From assembly GCA_946885645.1 (NCBI GenBank), contig CAMPGU010000222.1, positions 1 through 6,952 of the forward strand: a stretch of 6,952 nt of DNA, given 5' to 3'. The notes under the pieces were generated by a model. The model searched no databases, was not told the DNA's origin, and was given only the letters and a program-made list of their open reading frames with translations. The translations under genes were made by a program, and so were the position numbers. Of the stretch, positions 1 to 6,511 are shown in pieces. Numbering within the stretch: position 1 is the stretch's first letter; every line of letters begins with the position of its first letter. The stretch comes from an uncultured Haloferula sp. GTDB taxonomy: Bacteria > Verrucomicrobiota > Verrucomicrobiae > Verrucomicrobiales > Akkermansiaceae.

Positions 1-87
1 CTTCGGGACGCAGCTGGAACGATCTGGCGGTTGTCTGATTTTAGTGGCGTCGGTCCGGGACCGCCGCGCGAATTCATTTGAAGTACG
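1..87 (+). pseudogene. Upstream in-frame continuation of the methyltransferase, interrupted by TGA at 79-81
   Basis: In the same frame as the methyltransferase, positions 1-78 are open and translate to LRDAAGTIWRLSDFSGVGPG followed by PPREFI. TGA follows at 79-81, then [15 protein letters not shown]. Sequence of the form WRL.D....GPG.P..F followed by PPpGRHW is what I expect just upstream of motif X in this methyltransferase family, so I read it as one gene split by an opal codon. The frame does not shift, so a single-base change such as CGA or GGA to TGA would explain it. Genuine recoding of TGA is unlikely, because the portal, gpG-like, minor head and HEPN genes here all end in TGA. The alternatives are a sequencing error or a real nonsense mutation. 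Confidence 0.6.
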
Positions 88-1506
88 TTGGAGCCACCCG
101 CTGGCAGGCATTGGGCCTACGATCAGGTGGGCATCAATAACCTGTTGGCACAGAATCGAATTTATTTCACGAAAACCGGCAATCCTCGCTTGAAGACGCC
201 GCTAAGCGAACTGGATGGCGTCGCTGTCCATGACGTTTGGACAGACATCCAAGTTCTCAATTCAGCGGCCGAAGAAAGACTTGATTACCCAACTCAGAAG
301 CCAGAGGCCCTCCTTGAACGCATCATCAAAGCCAGCTCCAACCCCGGCGATCTCGTCGCTGACTTCTTCTGCGGTTCCGGCACGACGGCGGCGGTAGCGG
401 AGAAGCTGGGGCGGAAGTGGATTGCCACGGACCTTGGCAAATTCGGCATCCACACCACGCGCAAGCGGCTGATCCAGGTGCAGCGGGAACTCAAGGCGGG
501 CGGCAAGCCCTTCCGCGCCTTCGAGGTGCTGAATCTGGGCCGCTACGAGCGCCAGGCCTACCTGAACGTCGCCACCCGCCTGACCGGCAAGAAGAAGGCG
601 GAAGCGCTGGCGCGGAAGGAACAGGACTTCCGCGAGCTGATCCTCCGCGCCTACAAGGCCCAGCCGCTGGAAGGGGACACGTTTTTCCACGGCAAGATGA
701 GCGGCCGGCTCGTCGCCATCGGCCCGATCAACCTGCCCGTCGGCCGCCTTTTCGTGGAGGAGGTCATCACCGAGTGCCGAAAGCGCGGCGCGAGCCGAGC
801 GGACATCCTCGCCTTCGAGTTCGAGATGGGCCTCTTCCCCGCCGTGCTGGACGAGGCGAAGCGCAAGGGCATCGACATCGCGCCGAAGATCATCCCGCCG
901 GAAGTCTTCGACAAACGCGCGGTGGACAAGGGCCAGGTGCGCTTTTCCGACATCGCCTATGTCGAGGCGAACCCGCGCTACGACGGCAAGGACAAGCTGA
1001 CCTTGAAGCTCGAACTGACGGATTTCTCCGTCCACTACAGCCAGGGCATCGCCGACGAATTGGCGAAGAACCTGAAGGACGGCAAGAGCGAGGTGGTCTG
1101 CAACGCCGGCGTGCTGGAAAAGGTCAGCAAGGACAAGCACGGTGTGGTGACCCGCGAGGTGCTGACCAAGAGCTGGACCGACTGGGTCGATTACTGGGCC
1201 GTGGATTTCAATTACGAGAGCCGCAAGGAGATTATCCAGGTGGCCAAGACGATGGGCGTCGAGGGGGAGTTGACCGGCGTGGTCGATGCCGGCGCCGGTG
1301 AATTCATCGAATTCGAGGAGCGCTGGACAGGTGCCTACATCTTCGAGAACGAATGGCAGAGCTTCCGCACCCGCAAGGATCGCAGCTTGGAGCTTACCAG
1401 CGCACCCCACACCTACGAGAAGCCTGGACGCTACACCGTCGCAGTGAAGGTCATTGACATCTTCGGGAATGACACGATGGCGCTGGTGCCTGTGAACGTA
1501 GGGTAA
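88..1506 (+). CDS. Type III Mod-like DNA adenine methyltransferase (beta class), C-terminal portion
   Basis: This is the C-terminal part of an S-adenosylmethionine-dependent N6-adenine DNA methyltransferase of the type III Mod style. Visible motifs are [14 protein letters not shown] (residues 67-80, counted from the TTG at 88) and the SAM-binding motif [10 protein letters not shown] (92-100), followed by an acidic D115 in WIATDLG. In beta-class enzymes the catalytic D/NPPY motif precedes motif I, so it should lie upstream of the window. Residues from about 145 form a long family-specific extension starting [12 protein letters not shown]. It ends in a PKD-like segment ([23 protein letters not shown]). 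The TTG at 88 is only the first possible start after an in-frame stop at 79-81 and is unlikely to be the native start, because homology-like sequence continues upstream. No restriction (Res) helicase gene follows; the next gene begins 6 bases after the stop. The gene is probably an orphan or decayed methyltransferase. The family call is secure, while activity is doubtful. Confidence 0.85.
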   Translation: MEPPAGRHWAYDQVGINNLLAQNRIYFTKTGNPRLKTPLSELDGVAVHDVWTDIQVLNSAAEERLDYPTQKPEALLERIIKASSNPGDLVADFFCGSGTTAAVAEKLGRKWIATDLGKFGIHTTRKRLIQVQRELKAGGKPFRAFEVLNLGRYERQAYLNVATRLTGKKKAEALARKEQDFRELILRAYKAQPLEGDTFFHGKMSGRLVAIGPINLPVGRLFVEEVITECRKRGASRADILAFEFEMGLFPAVLDEAKRKGIDIAPKIIPPEVFDKRAVDKGQVRFSDIAYVEANPRYDGKDKLTLKLELTDFSVHYSQGIADELAKNLKDGKSEVVCNAGVLEKVSKDKHGVVTREVLTKSWTDWVDYWAVDFNYESRKEIIQVAKTMGVEGELTGVVDAGAGEFIEFEERWTGAYIFENEWQSFRTRKDRSLELTSAPHTYEKPGRYTVAVKVIDIFGNDTMALVPVNVG

Positions 1507-1512
1507 GATGCC

Positions 1513-2223
1513 ATGAGCGAGGGGATGCTCCAAGATGGCCTGCACTGGAAACCGACCGGCAAGCGGCGGCTTGAAGTGGAGCGCTGCGAGGTTTGTGCAG
1601 GCAGAGGAGAGCTTCTCAGCGAGCGGGAGTCGGATTGCGCCACTTGCGCCGGAAAGGGTTACGTCAAGAATCCGGGAGAGGAAACGGTGCTCTGTCCAAC
1701 GTGTGAGGGCTTCCGCAAGGATTGGATCGATGTGGAAGAAAAGTGTGCCACGTGTGACGGCACCGGGGAAGTCGCGGCGATTTTCCAGACCTTCGTTGCC
1801 GATGCTTCGTGCGAGGGATGCAATGGGAGCGGGGAGCAGGACTCCGGTGAGACGGGAATCGAGGCTTGTGCTGCTTGTCGAGGGAAAGGGTACGGGGACG
1901 AACGTTCCTATCATTCCCTTCGGAGGTGGGATTTGGACCGAGAGCGTGCAGCGAACATTGAGCCGGTGACTCGTCCAGAGGCTCACCCGGCCAAATTCCG
2001 GACCGGGACTGGAGAGTTCTTCTGGACCGTCAGATGCCCGGAATGTTTTGGCGTTGGCCCCGAACGGTGCGAGAACTGTGAAGAACGCCGGGAGCTGATT
2101 ATCACCGCTGCGGCATGCGAGGAATGCGGCGGCGCCGGCGGCGAGGAAGTGGTAGAAATGTCCGCATGCGAAACCTGCGGAGGTTCGGGGAAGACCCAAC
2201 TCGTAAGAGAATTTCGCGTATAG
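1513..2223 (+). CDS. DnaJ-type cysteine-rich (CxxCxGxG repeat) zinc protein without a J domain
   Basis: The product is a 236-residue protein dominated by cysteine knuckles. CxxC pairs begin at residues 25, 42, 61, 78, 100, 119, 175, 186, 202 and 219. Eight are complete CxxCxGxG (for example CEVCAGRG, CATCDGTG, CETCGGSG). Two are degenerate: CPTCEGFR at 61 and CENCEERR at 186. DnaJ/Hsp40 proteins carry four such motifs binding two zinc ions; here there are enough for about five. There is no HPD-containing J domain and no obvious beta-sandwich client domain. A cysteine-free stretch (127-174) separates six N-terminal motifs from four C-terminal ones. No signal peptide or membrane segment is seen. 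The gene starts 6 bases after the methyltransferase stop; the ATG at 1508 runs straight into TGA, so 1513 is the start. Its role is unknown. A chaperone-like or nucleic-acid/protein-binding scaffold is possible by analogy only, and it may be phage cargo. Confidence 0.85.
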   Translation: MSEGMLQDGLHWKPTGKRRLEVERCEVCAGRGELLSERESDCATCAGKGYVKNPGEETVLCPTCEGFRKDWIDVEEKCATCDGTGEVAAIFQTFVADASCEGCNGSGEQDSGETGIEACAACRGKGYGDERSYHSLRRWDLDRERAANIEPVTRPEAHPAKFRTGTGEFFWTVRCPECFGVGPERCENCEERRELIITAAACEECGGAGGEEVVEMSACETCGGSGKTQLVREFRV

Positions 2224-2278
2224 CGGGGACCAGTCCTCCGGCCCGACAGGCGCTTGATCCGGCGGCACGCTGGGGGGC
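2224..2278. other. Short intergenic gap before the portal gene
   Basis: This 55-base GC-rich gap separates the cysteine-rich protein from the portal gene. A run of six G (2272-2277) lies one base before the ATG at 2279, too close for an ideal ribosome binding site. An in-frame TGA at 2255-2257 excludes a longer portal N terminus from any ATG or GTG. I see no clear promoter or terminator. Confidence 0.5.
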
Positions 2279-4015
2279 ATGGGAAACACCTTTGCCCCGG
2301 TGGGTGCCGCGTTGCCGGCGCGGCGTGATGCGTTGCGGATCGATGCTGCCGACGGCGGGCGGCCGCTGCGCTTGGATGGCGGCGCGGACTCCATCATCGT
2401 GCCGAAGGCGCAGGACCGATTGTTGGAGCTGATCGAGCGGGAGCAGCTTCCCGGCGACGTGCGGACGACGCTGGCCGGGGCGCTTACGGGGGATCTCCGG
2501 CGGCAGCAGCTTCTTTTCCAAGCAATGATCGACACTTGGCCGCGGCTGCAGAAGGCGCTGGGGGAGGTGAAACGAGCGGTGCGGAAAGCCCCGTGGAAGG
2601 TGCAGGCTTGGGCGCGGCGGGGTGAGGATCCGGACGAAGAGGCGGAGACCTTGGCCAAGGAGACGGAGGCCGCCGTGTGGGCGATGCGGCCGGATGCGCC
2701 GCGGGGCCGGAAGGGCTTCGAGGGGACCGTGGAGGAGCTGGCGATGGGGTATTTCCTCGGGCACCAGGTGCTGGAGGTCCATTGGGAGCGGGACGGGCGC
2801 TTGTGGGTTCCCGCCTCGACGAAGGTGGTGCCACCGCGGTTCTACGGCTACACCTACGAAAGCACGGGCGAGGATCGGCTTCTGCTGGATCGCACCGGGG
2901 GGAAGGGGGCCATGAATCAGCTCGAGGATTTTCCCCCACACCGCTTCCTGATCGCGGTGAACGGCGGCCACCCCGGTCACCCGACAGTGGCGGCTCCGCT
3001 GCGGGCGCTGGCGACCTACTGGCTGGCGGCGGTTTACGGGCTGAAGTGGTTGCTGCAGTTCGCCCAGCTCTGCGGCGTGCCCTTCCGCTGGGCGGAGTAT
3101 GCCAACGAGAACGACAAGGCGAAGATCGGGCAGATGCTCGAGAAGATCGGCACGGCCGGGTGGGGAGCCTTCCCGTCGGGAACGAAGCTGAACTTCGTCG
3201 AGGCCCGGCGCTCCGCGGAGCAACTACCCCAGAAGGTGCTGATCGAACTGGCGGACGAGCAATGCGACACCTTCATCCTGGGCCAGACGCTTACCTCGAG
3301 CGAGGGCGATGCCGGGAGCCGCGCGCTCGGCGAGGTGCACGCGACGGTGCGTCAGGACGTGATCGAGGGCGTCTGCGACTTCGTCGGCGAGATCCTGTCC
3401 TATCAGCTCGTGCCATTCCTAGTGGCCCTGAACTACGGGGAAAGCCGTAAGGACGTGCCCGGAATCTGGGCGATCTTCGAGAAGCCCAAGGATGAGAGAG
3501 CGCTCGCGGAGCGGGACCGGATCCTCGTGAAGGAGCTCGGCATGCCGGTCGGGAAGGCCTGGCTTTACGAGCGTCACGGAGTGCCGGTGCCGGCCGAGGG
3601 CGATGAACTTTTCCAGACAGCGCCGCATGGTGCGCAGGGAGATCCTGCGACGGGTTTTGAGATACGTTTACCTCATGAAACAAAGGCGCAAGGGGAAGGT
3701 CCCAAGGTGGAAGCTGCGGACGCCGGGGGCGTAGCGCCGCTGACGGTGGACAAGCTCTCGGCTTCCGTGCTTGAGGGGCTGACGGGAGTGTCCCGGGAAT
3801 GGCTCTCGCCGGTGCGACCGTTCTTTGAGCGGCTGGCGGCGCTCGCGATGGCGAAGCAGGTGACCGACGAGGACTTTTTGGCGGCTCTAGAAAAAGCTCG
3901 CCGGGAACTGCCGGAACTCTTCGATGTGCTGGACAAGCAGGTGCTGGAGGAGGCCTTCGACAACGCCGTTGGCAGCGCCATGCTGGCCGGGAGCACGAGC
4001 CGCTACGAGCGATGA
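2279..4015 (+). CDS. Mu gp29-like portal protein (DUF935 family)
   Basis: This is the probable portal protein: the dodecameric ring at the capsid vertex through which DNA is packaged. It has 578 residues, somewhat longer than the roughly 500 typical of Mu gp29/DUF935 proteins. Family-like segments are LRRQQLLFQAMIDTWPRLQ (73-91), ELAMGYFLGHQVLEVHWE (153-170) and PPHRFLIAVNGGHPGHP (219-235). They continue with the ring-forming region YGLKWLLQFAQLCGVPFRWAEY (253-274) and TFILGQTLTSSEGDAGSRALGEVH (331-354), ending in VPFLVALNYG (378-387). The C-terminal helical part around 495-575 also fits the family. Residues about 440-490 look like an inserted low-complexity linker. Translation starts at the ATG at 2279, and the stop overlaps the next start as ATGA (4012-4015), implying translational coupling. 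A terminase large subunit is normally just upstream of this gene, but that place is taken by the cysteine-rich protein. Confidence 0.9.
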   Translation: MGNTFAPVGAALPARRDALRIDAADGGRPLRLDGGADSIIVPKAQDRLLELIEREQLPGDVRTTLAGALTGDLRRQQLLFQAMIDTWPRLQKALGEVKRAVRKAPWKVQAWARRGEDPDEEAETLAKETEAAVWAMRPDAPRGRKGFEGTVEELAMGYFLGHQVLEVHWERDGRLWVPASTKVVPPRFYGYTYESTGEDRLLLDRTGGKGAMNQLEDFPPHRFLIAVNGGHPGHPTVAAPLRALATYWLAAVYGLKWLLQFAQLCGVPFRWAEYANENDKAKIGQMLEKIGTAGWGAFPSGTKLNFVEARRSAEQLPQKVLIELADEQCDTFILGQTLTSSEGDAGSRALGEVHATVRQDVIEGVCDFVGEILSYQLVPFLVALNYGESRKDVPGIWAIFEKPKDERALAERDRILVKELGMPVGKAWLYERHGVPVPAEGDELFQTAPHGAQGDPATGFEIRLPHETKAQGEGPKVEAADAGGVAPLTVDKLSASVLEGLTGVSREWLSPVRPFFERLAALAMAKQVTDEDFLAALEKARRELPELFDVLDKQVLEEAFDNAVGSAMLAGSTSRYER

Positions 4016-4617
4016 TCGGGATCAAGGTTCAGTTGTCGGATGGGGCCAGCCCTCTGCTGCGCCAGGTGATCGGCTCGCTCACCGGAGCCGAGGCGGCGGA
4101 GCTGAACGAGGTAGGCGGCCGGGCGGCATCGCAGGCGGCTGCGGCCTATCACCGCGCCTACGACCAGGCAGGCGGCTGGCGCCGAGGCGGGGGAAGCTGG
4201 TCGCGGTTCGGTGGCGACGTGACCGCGGGCTGGCATTTCCGGACCGCGGACGGAGCCGGGGCGGTGATCGCCAACGATGCCGACCACTACGGCCACAAGG
4301 TCAGGGGCGGGACGATCCGGGCGAAGCGGGTGCGTTTTCTCACCATCCCGATGGTGCCGGAGGCGAAGGGGTTGCGGGTGGAGACCTACATCCAGAACAC
4401 CGGAAGGAAGCTGTTCCGCATCCGCGGGAAGAAGGCGCTCTTTGAACAGACGGAGGCGGGCGGGAAGCGAGGTGTCCGGGCTGTTTATGCCTTGGTGCAG
4501 CAGGTGACACAGGGGCCGTGGCCGGGTGCGCTGCCGCCCGAGGAAGAGCTGTCGCAGGCCTTCACCAAGGCATGGCGGGATGAACTGGCGGACCGGATCG
4601 AACGATTGACGCAATGA
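4012..4617 (+). CDS. Mu gpG-like virion morphogenesis / tail completion protein
   Basis: The product is 201 residues, the usual size for phage virion morphogenesis proteins (Mu gpG / P2 gpS type) that act at the head-tail junction or on tail completion. The supporting segment is ANDADHYGHKVRGGTIRAKR followed by VRFLTIPM (residues 88-114). It fits the family pattern of an N.A.YA..H..GG.I..K...L.IP core preceding a basic C-terminal half. The N-terminal LSDGASPLLRQVIGSLTGAE and the C-terminal helix AFTKAWRDELADRIERL also fit. The start overlaps the portal stop (ATGA, 4012-4015) and its stop overlaps the next start (ATGA, 4614-4617), so it sits in one translationally coupled unit. In Mu the F-like gene comes before G; here the order is reversed. 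Similarity is modest, so a general HK97-gp10-like neck protein is the alternative. Confidence 0.72.
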   Translation: MIGIKVQLSDGASPLLRQVIGSLTGAEAAELNEVGGRAASQAAAAYHRAYDQAGGWRRGGGSWSRFGGDVTAGWHFRTADGAGAVIANDADHYGHKVRGGTIRAKRVRFLTIPMVPEAKGLRVETYIQNTGRKLFRIRGKKALFEQTEAGGKRGVRAVYALVQQVTQGPWPGALPPEEELSQAFTKAWRDELADRIERLTQ

Positions 4618-5456
4618 TTGAGGAAGCGATGCCATTCGAGGAGGCGCTAAGCTTCCTGCTGGAGAAGGATCCGAACCCGTCCGAGTGGAGCGCCGCGGAT
4701 TGGGCGGAGGAGCGTCCGGCAGTGCGCGTGCGCTCCTTCATCTCCTCCCGGGTCGAGAGCGCGCGGTTCCTCGATCGGGCGCAGGGGATGATCTTCGATT
4801 ACCTGGCGAAGGTCCGGGAGGAGGTCATCACGCCGGAAGGGGAGACGACGACGGCGCTACGGGTGGGCGGCCGGGAGGACTTCGTGATGCTGATGCGCCG
4901 CTTCATGATCGGGGAAGGGATGGCGGAGCCGGAGGAGTTCCAAAGCGTGAATCAGAAGGATGTCGAGGATCTCCGCAGCGTGTCGCGCCTGCGCCTGATC
5001 TTCGACACGAACGTCCGGCAGGCCTACGGCTACGGGCAGTGGAAGCAGGGGATGAAGCCCGCGGTGCGGCGGGCATTTCCCGCGGCGCGCTTGGTGCGGG
5101 TTCGCGGGGTGCTTGAACCGCGGCCGAGGCATGCCGCCCACGAGGGCGAGGTGCGGCTAAAGACCGATTTGGACTGGTGGGCGAAGTACCAGAACGACCC
5201 GCAGATCGGAGGTTTCGGCGTGCCCTGGGGGCCGTATGGCTTCCACTCCGGGATGGGGCAGGAGGATGTTTCCCGCGAGGAGGCGAAGCGGCTGGGCATA
5301 AGTGTCGAGGGAGCGGAAGTGCCGGCGGAGAAGCCGCTGCCGCTATTCAACGAAGGCTTGCAGACGAGCGTCGGCGGCATGGAACCGAAGGTGAAGCGGA
5401 GGTTGCTGGAGGAGTTGCGTGGCGGCGGCAAGCTTGGTTCTTTGAATCTCGGTTGA
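4614..5456 (+). CDS. Mu F (gp30)-like minor head / head morphogenesis protein
   Basis: This is the probable minor capsid protein of the Mu F/SPP1 gp7 superfamily, which associates with the portal and capsid interior during head assembly. It has 280 residues. Characteristic parts are the N-terminal PFEEALSFL (7-14), SRLRLIFDTNVRQAYGYGQW (124-143), RLVRVRGVLEPRPRHAAHEG (159-178) and the C-terminal IGGFGVPWGPYGFHSGMG followed by QEDVSREEAKRLG (198-228). The R..IFDTN.R.A...GQW block and the LEPRPRHAAHEG block are the family's core; the usual cysteine/GWGC ending is replaced by the GFHSGMG form seen in some Mu-like phages. The ATG at 4614 overlaps the previous stop. An internal ATG at 4629 (residue 6) has a much better Shine-Dalgarno sequence, so the protein may begin MPFEEALSF. 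The gene is the last one before the AT-rich insert. Confidence 0.82.
   Translation: MIEEAMPFEEALSFLLEKDPNPSEWSAADWAEERPAVRVRSFISSRVESARFLDRAQGMIFDYLAKVREEVITPEGETTTALRVGGREDFVMLMRRFMIGEGMAEPEEFQSVNQKDVEDLRSVSRLRLIFDTNVRQAYGYGQWKQGMKPAVRRAFPAARLVRVRGVLEPRPRHAAHEGEVRLKTDLDWWAKYQNDPQIGGFGVPWGPYGFHSGMGQEDVSREEAKRLGISVEGAEVPAEKPLPLFNEGLQTSVGGMEPKVKRRLLEELRGGGKLGSLNLG
4620..4631 (+). promoter_or_regulatory. Candidate ribosome binding site and alternative start for the minor head gene
   Basis: GAGGAAGCG precedes an in-frame ATG at 4629-4631, giving a GAGGA core about four bases from the start. The upstream ATG at 4614 has no comparable purine run and would depend on coupling to the gpG-like stop. 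Either start could be used. The 4629 start matches the usual PFxEAL beginning of family members. Confidence 0.4.
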
Positions 5457-5488
5457 CCCAAATTTTCTTTCTTGGCTCGCGACTTCAA

Positions 5489-5530
5489 ATGGTGAGTTTA
5501 ATTGATACTTCGATGCTCGTTCGCAAATGA
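5489..5530 (+). other. Possible 13-codon leader peptide coupled to the HEPN gene
   Basis: ATG at 5489 opens a short frame, MVSLIDTSMLVRK, whose TGA (5528-5530) overlaps the ATG at 5527 in the arrangement ATGA. The HEPN gene itself has no visible Shine-Dalgarno sequence, so re-initiation from a leader would be one way to start it. There is no good Shine-Dalgarno before 5489 either, and the overlap may be chance. Confidence 0.2.
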
Positions 5531-6438
5531 TTTTAGATGTGCCAACTCCTGATGATTTTCGAAATCACGGCATTGATTACCTGAACATTGGGTGGGGCAC
5601 TGTTCTCGATATTTTGATCTCGTTGGAGGATGCTGGCGACTTCGAGACGCCAGAATATTTGGATGAGATAAGGACAAATTATTGGCAGGCGGCAGAGAGA
5701 GAGTTGGCAACGGCATTGTCCCTAATCGAACAAGGCGCAGAGTTCCTCTTGAAAGGAAGAATTTGCGCAATAAGCCCTTGGTTGCTTATTACACGCAACC
5801 CTGTCGAATGGCCCAGAGGCGCGCACAACAGCGATGTGAATTTTTCGGCGTTTAGAACCATCGACGCTCAAGATTTGACGAGGGTTCATGACACCTTCTC
5901 GTCCCAACATCTCCACGAAGAGTTCGGGCGTGCATTCGACTACCTTCGGCAGAGGCGAAATTCGATAATCCATACGGTGGACAGAAACATGAGGTTTGCG
6001 GCGAATGAGCTTATCGAGCAGGTCCTTTTGGTATGCGAGCACCTTTTGGATCCACAAACATGGCTGAAGCTCCGGCTGGAGTTCCTTCAGCGTGACCGGC
6101 ACACGGCAATTTACCCCGACGGCAACGAATATCGTGTGGCAAGAGAGTTTCTAGCGGTCGTTGCCACACTTGAACCTGCAAAATTAAAGAGGTTCTTTGA
6201 TTACAACAAGAGACAGCGCTCCTACCTCTGTCCCAGGTGCTCCATACAAGATTGGGACTTCGGAGGGAAAACCGCCCAACTTCGGCCCAATAGCCCTGCG
6301 AGCGTGAATGTTCACTGTTTCGCGTGTGGTAAAGATTACCAAGTGGTCCGCGAACGGTGCCAAAACAGCGAATGCCGAGGCAACGTGCATGACGAAGAAG
6401 ATGCCCGTTGCCTTACTTGCTCCGAGTATCAGGAGTGA
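5527..6438 (+). CDS. HEPN-like protein with C-terminal double zinc ribbon, putative phage cargo RNase
   Basis: I do not recognise a named family for this 303-residue protein. The N-terminal two-thirds is predicted helical and holds RAFDYLRQRRNSIIHTV (135-151). Within it R144-N145-S-I-I-H149 is a precise match to the RX4-6H motif (with the favoured polar residue after R) that forms the catalytic centre of HEPN ribonucleases. An upstream helix, IEQGAEFLLKGRI followed by CAISPWLLI (67-88), resembles the E..LK....SP.LL stretch of many HEPN-like proteins. The C-terminal third carries CPRC (235-238), CFAC (264-267), CQNSEC (278-283) and CLTC (295-298), consistent with two zinc ribbons for nucleic-acid or protein binding. 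No signal peptide or membrane segment is seen. An in-frame TGA at 5503-5505 with no ATG/GTG before 5527 fixes the start. Codons and base composition are far AT-richer than in neighbouring genes, indicating acquisition. A role in abortive infection, superinfection exclusion or interference with rival phages is inferred from HEPN biology, not shown. Confidence 0.6.
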   Translation: MILDVPTPDDFRNHGIDYLNIGWGTVLDILISLEDAGDFETPEYLDEIRTNYWQAAERELATALSLIEQGAEFLLKGRICAISPWLLITRNPVEWPRGAHNSDVNFSAFRTIDAQDLTRVHDTFSSQHLHEEFGRAFDYLRQRRNSIIHTVDRNMRFAANELIEQVLLVCEHLLDPQTWLKLRLEFLQRDRHTAIYPDGNEYRVAREFLAVVATLEPAKLKRFFDYNKRQRSYLCPRCSIQDWDFGGKTAQLRPNSPASVNVHCFACGKDYQVVRERCQNSECRGNVHDEEDARCLTCSEYQE

Positions 6439-6511
6439 GGCAGGTCGGGATGATTTGGAGGGACCACTCGGACGCTTCGCCTCGGGTCATGGCTTGGCTT
6501 AGAGCGGCTCC

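Larger units (their letters stand above)
5457..6511. other. AT-rich accessory insert within the Mu-like head module
   Basis: Base composition changes abruptly after the minor head stop. Counted rows give 75% GC at 5041-5100, about 38% at 5461-5520 and 5521-5580, 45% at 5641-5700 and 48% at 5821-5880, then 70% at 6541-6600. The segment contains one gene (5527-6438) with short non-coding flanks of about 70 bases on each side. No transposase, integrase, tRNA or clear terminal repeats were seen by eye. It looks like a moron-type cargo acquired between the F-like and I-like genes. Exact borders are inferred from composition. Confidence 0.6.

Noticed and set aside
79..81. Genome-wide reassignment of TGA as a sense codon
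   Set aside because: The portal, gpG-like, minor head and HEPN genes all terminate at TGA in positions that fit family lengths and stop/start overlaps.
417..1301. 294-codon + strand frame inside the methyltransferase
   Set aside because: It is an alternative frame of the methyltransferase; the product is rich in R, G and P without motifs, a typical shadow of GC-rich coding sequence.
1513..2223. CRISPR-like or DNA tandem repeat in the cysteine-rich gene
   Set aside because: The repetition is at protein level (CxxCxGxG) with irregular spacing and divergent codons; no conserved DNA repeat unit or spacer pattern is present.
2224..2278. GGACCAGTCC and nearby GC-rich inverted repeats as a hairpin
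   Set aside because: The loop would be only two bases and no U tract follows; ordinary GC-rich sequence explains it.
262..2658. 798-codon open frame on the minus strand
   Set aside because: It is antisense to the methyltransferase and cysteine-rich genes, crosses their boundary and the portal start, and shows no recognisable domain. Long antisense frames are expected opposite GC-rich codon-biased genes.
2102..3223. 373-codon minus-strand frame opposite the portal gene
   Set aside because: Its translation is low-complexity, rich in arginine, proline and leucine, and it is antisense to a well-supported portal gene.
5457..5488. Possible terminator after the minor head gene (pyrimidine/T-rich stretch near CCAAATTTTC...CTTGG)
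   Set aside because: The potential stem is only four or five base pairs with no following T run, which is too weak to call a terminator.
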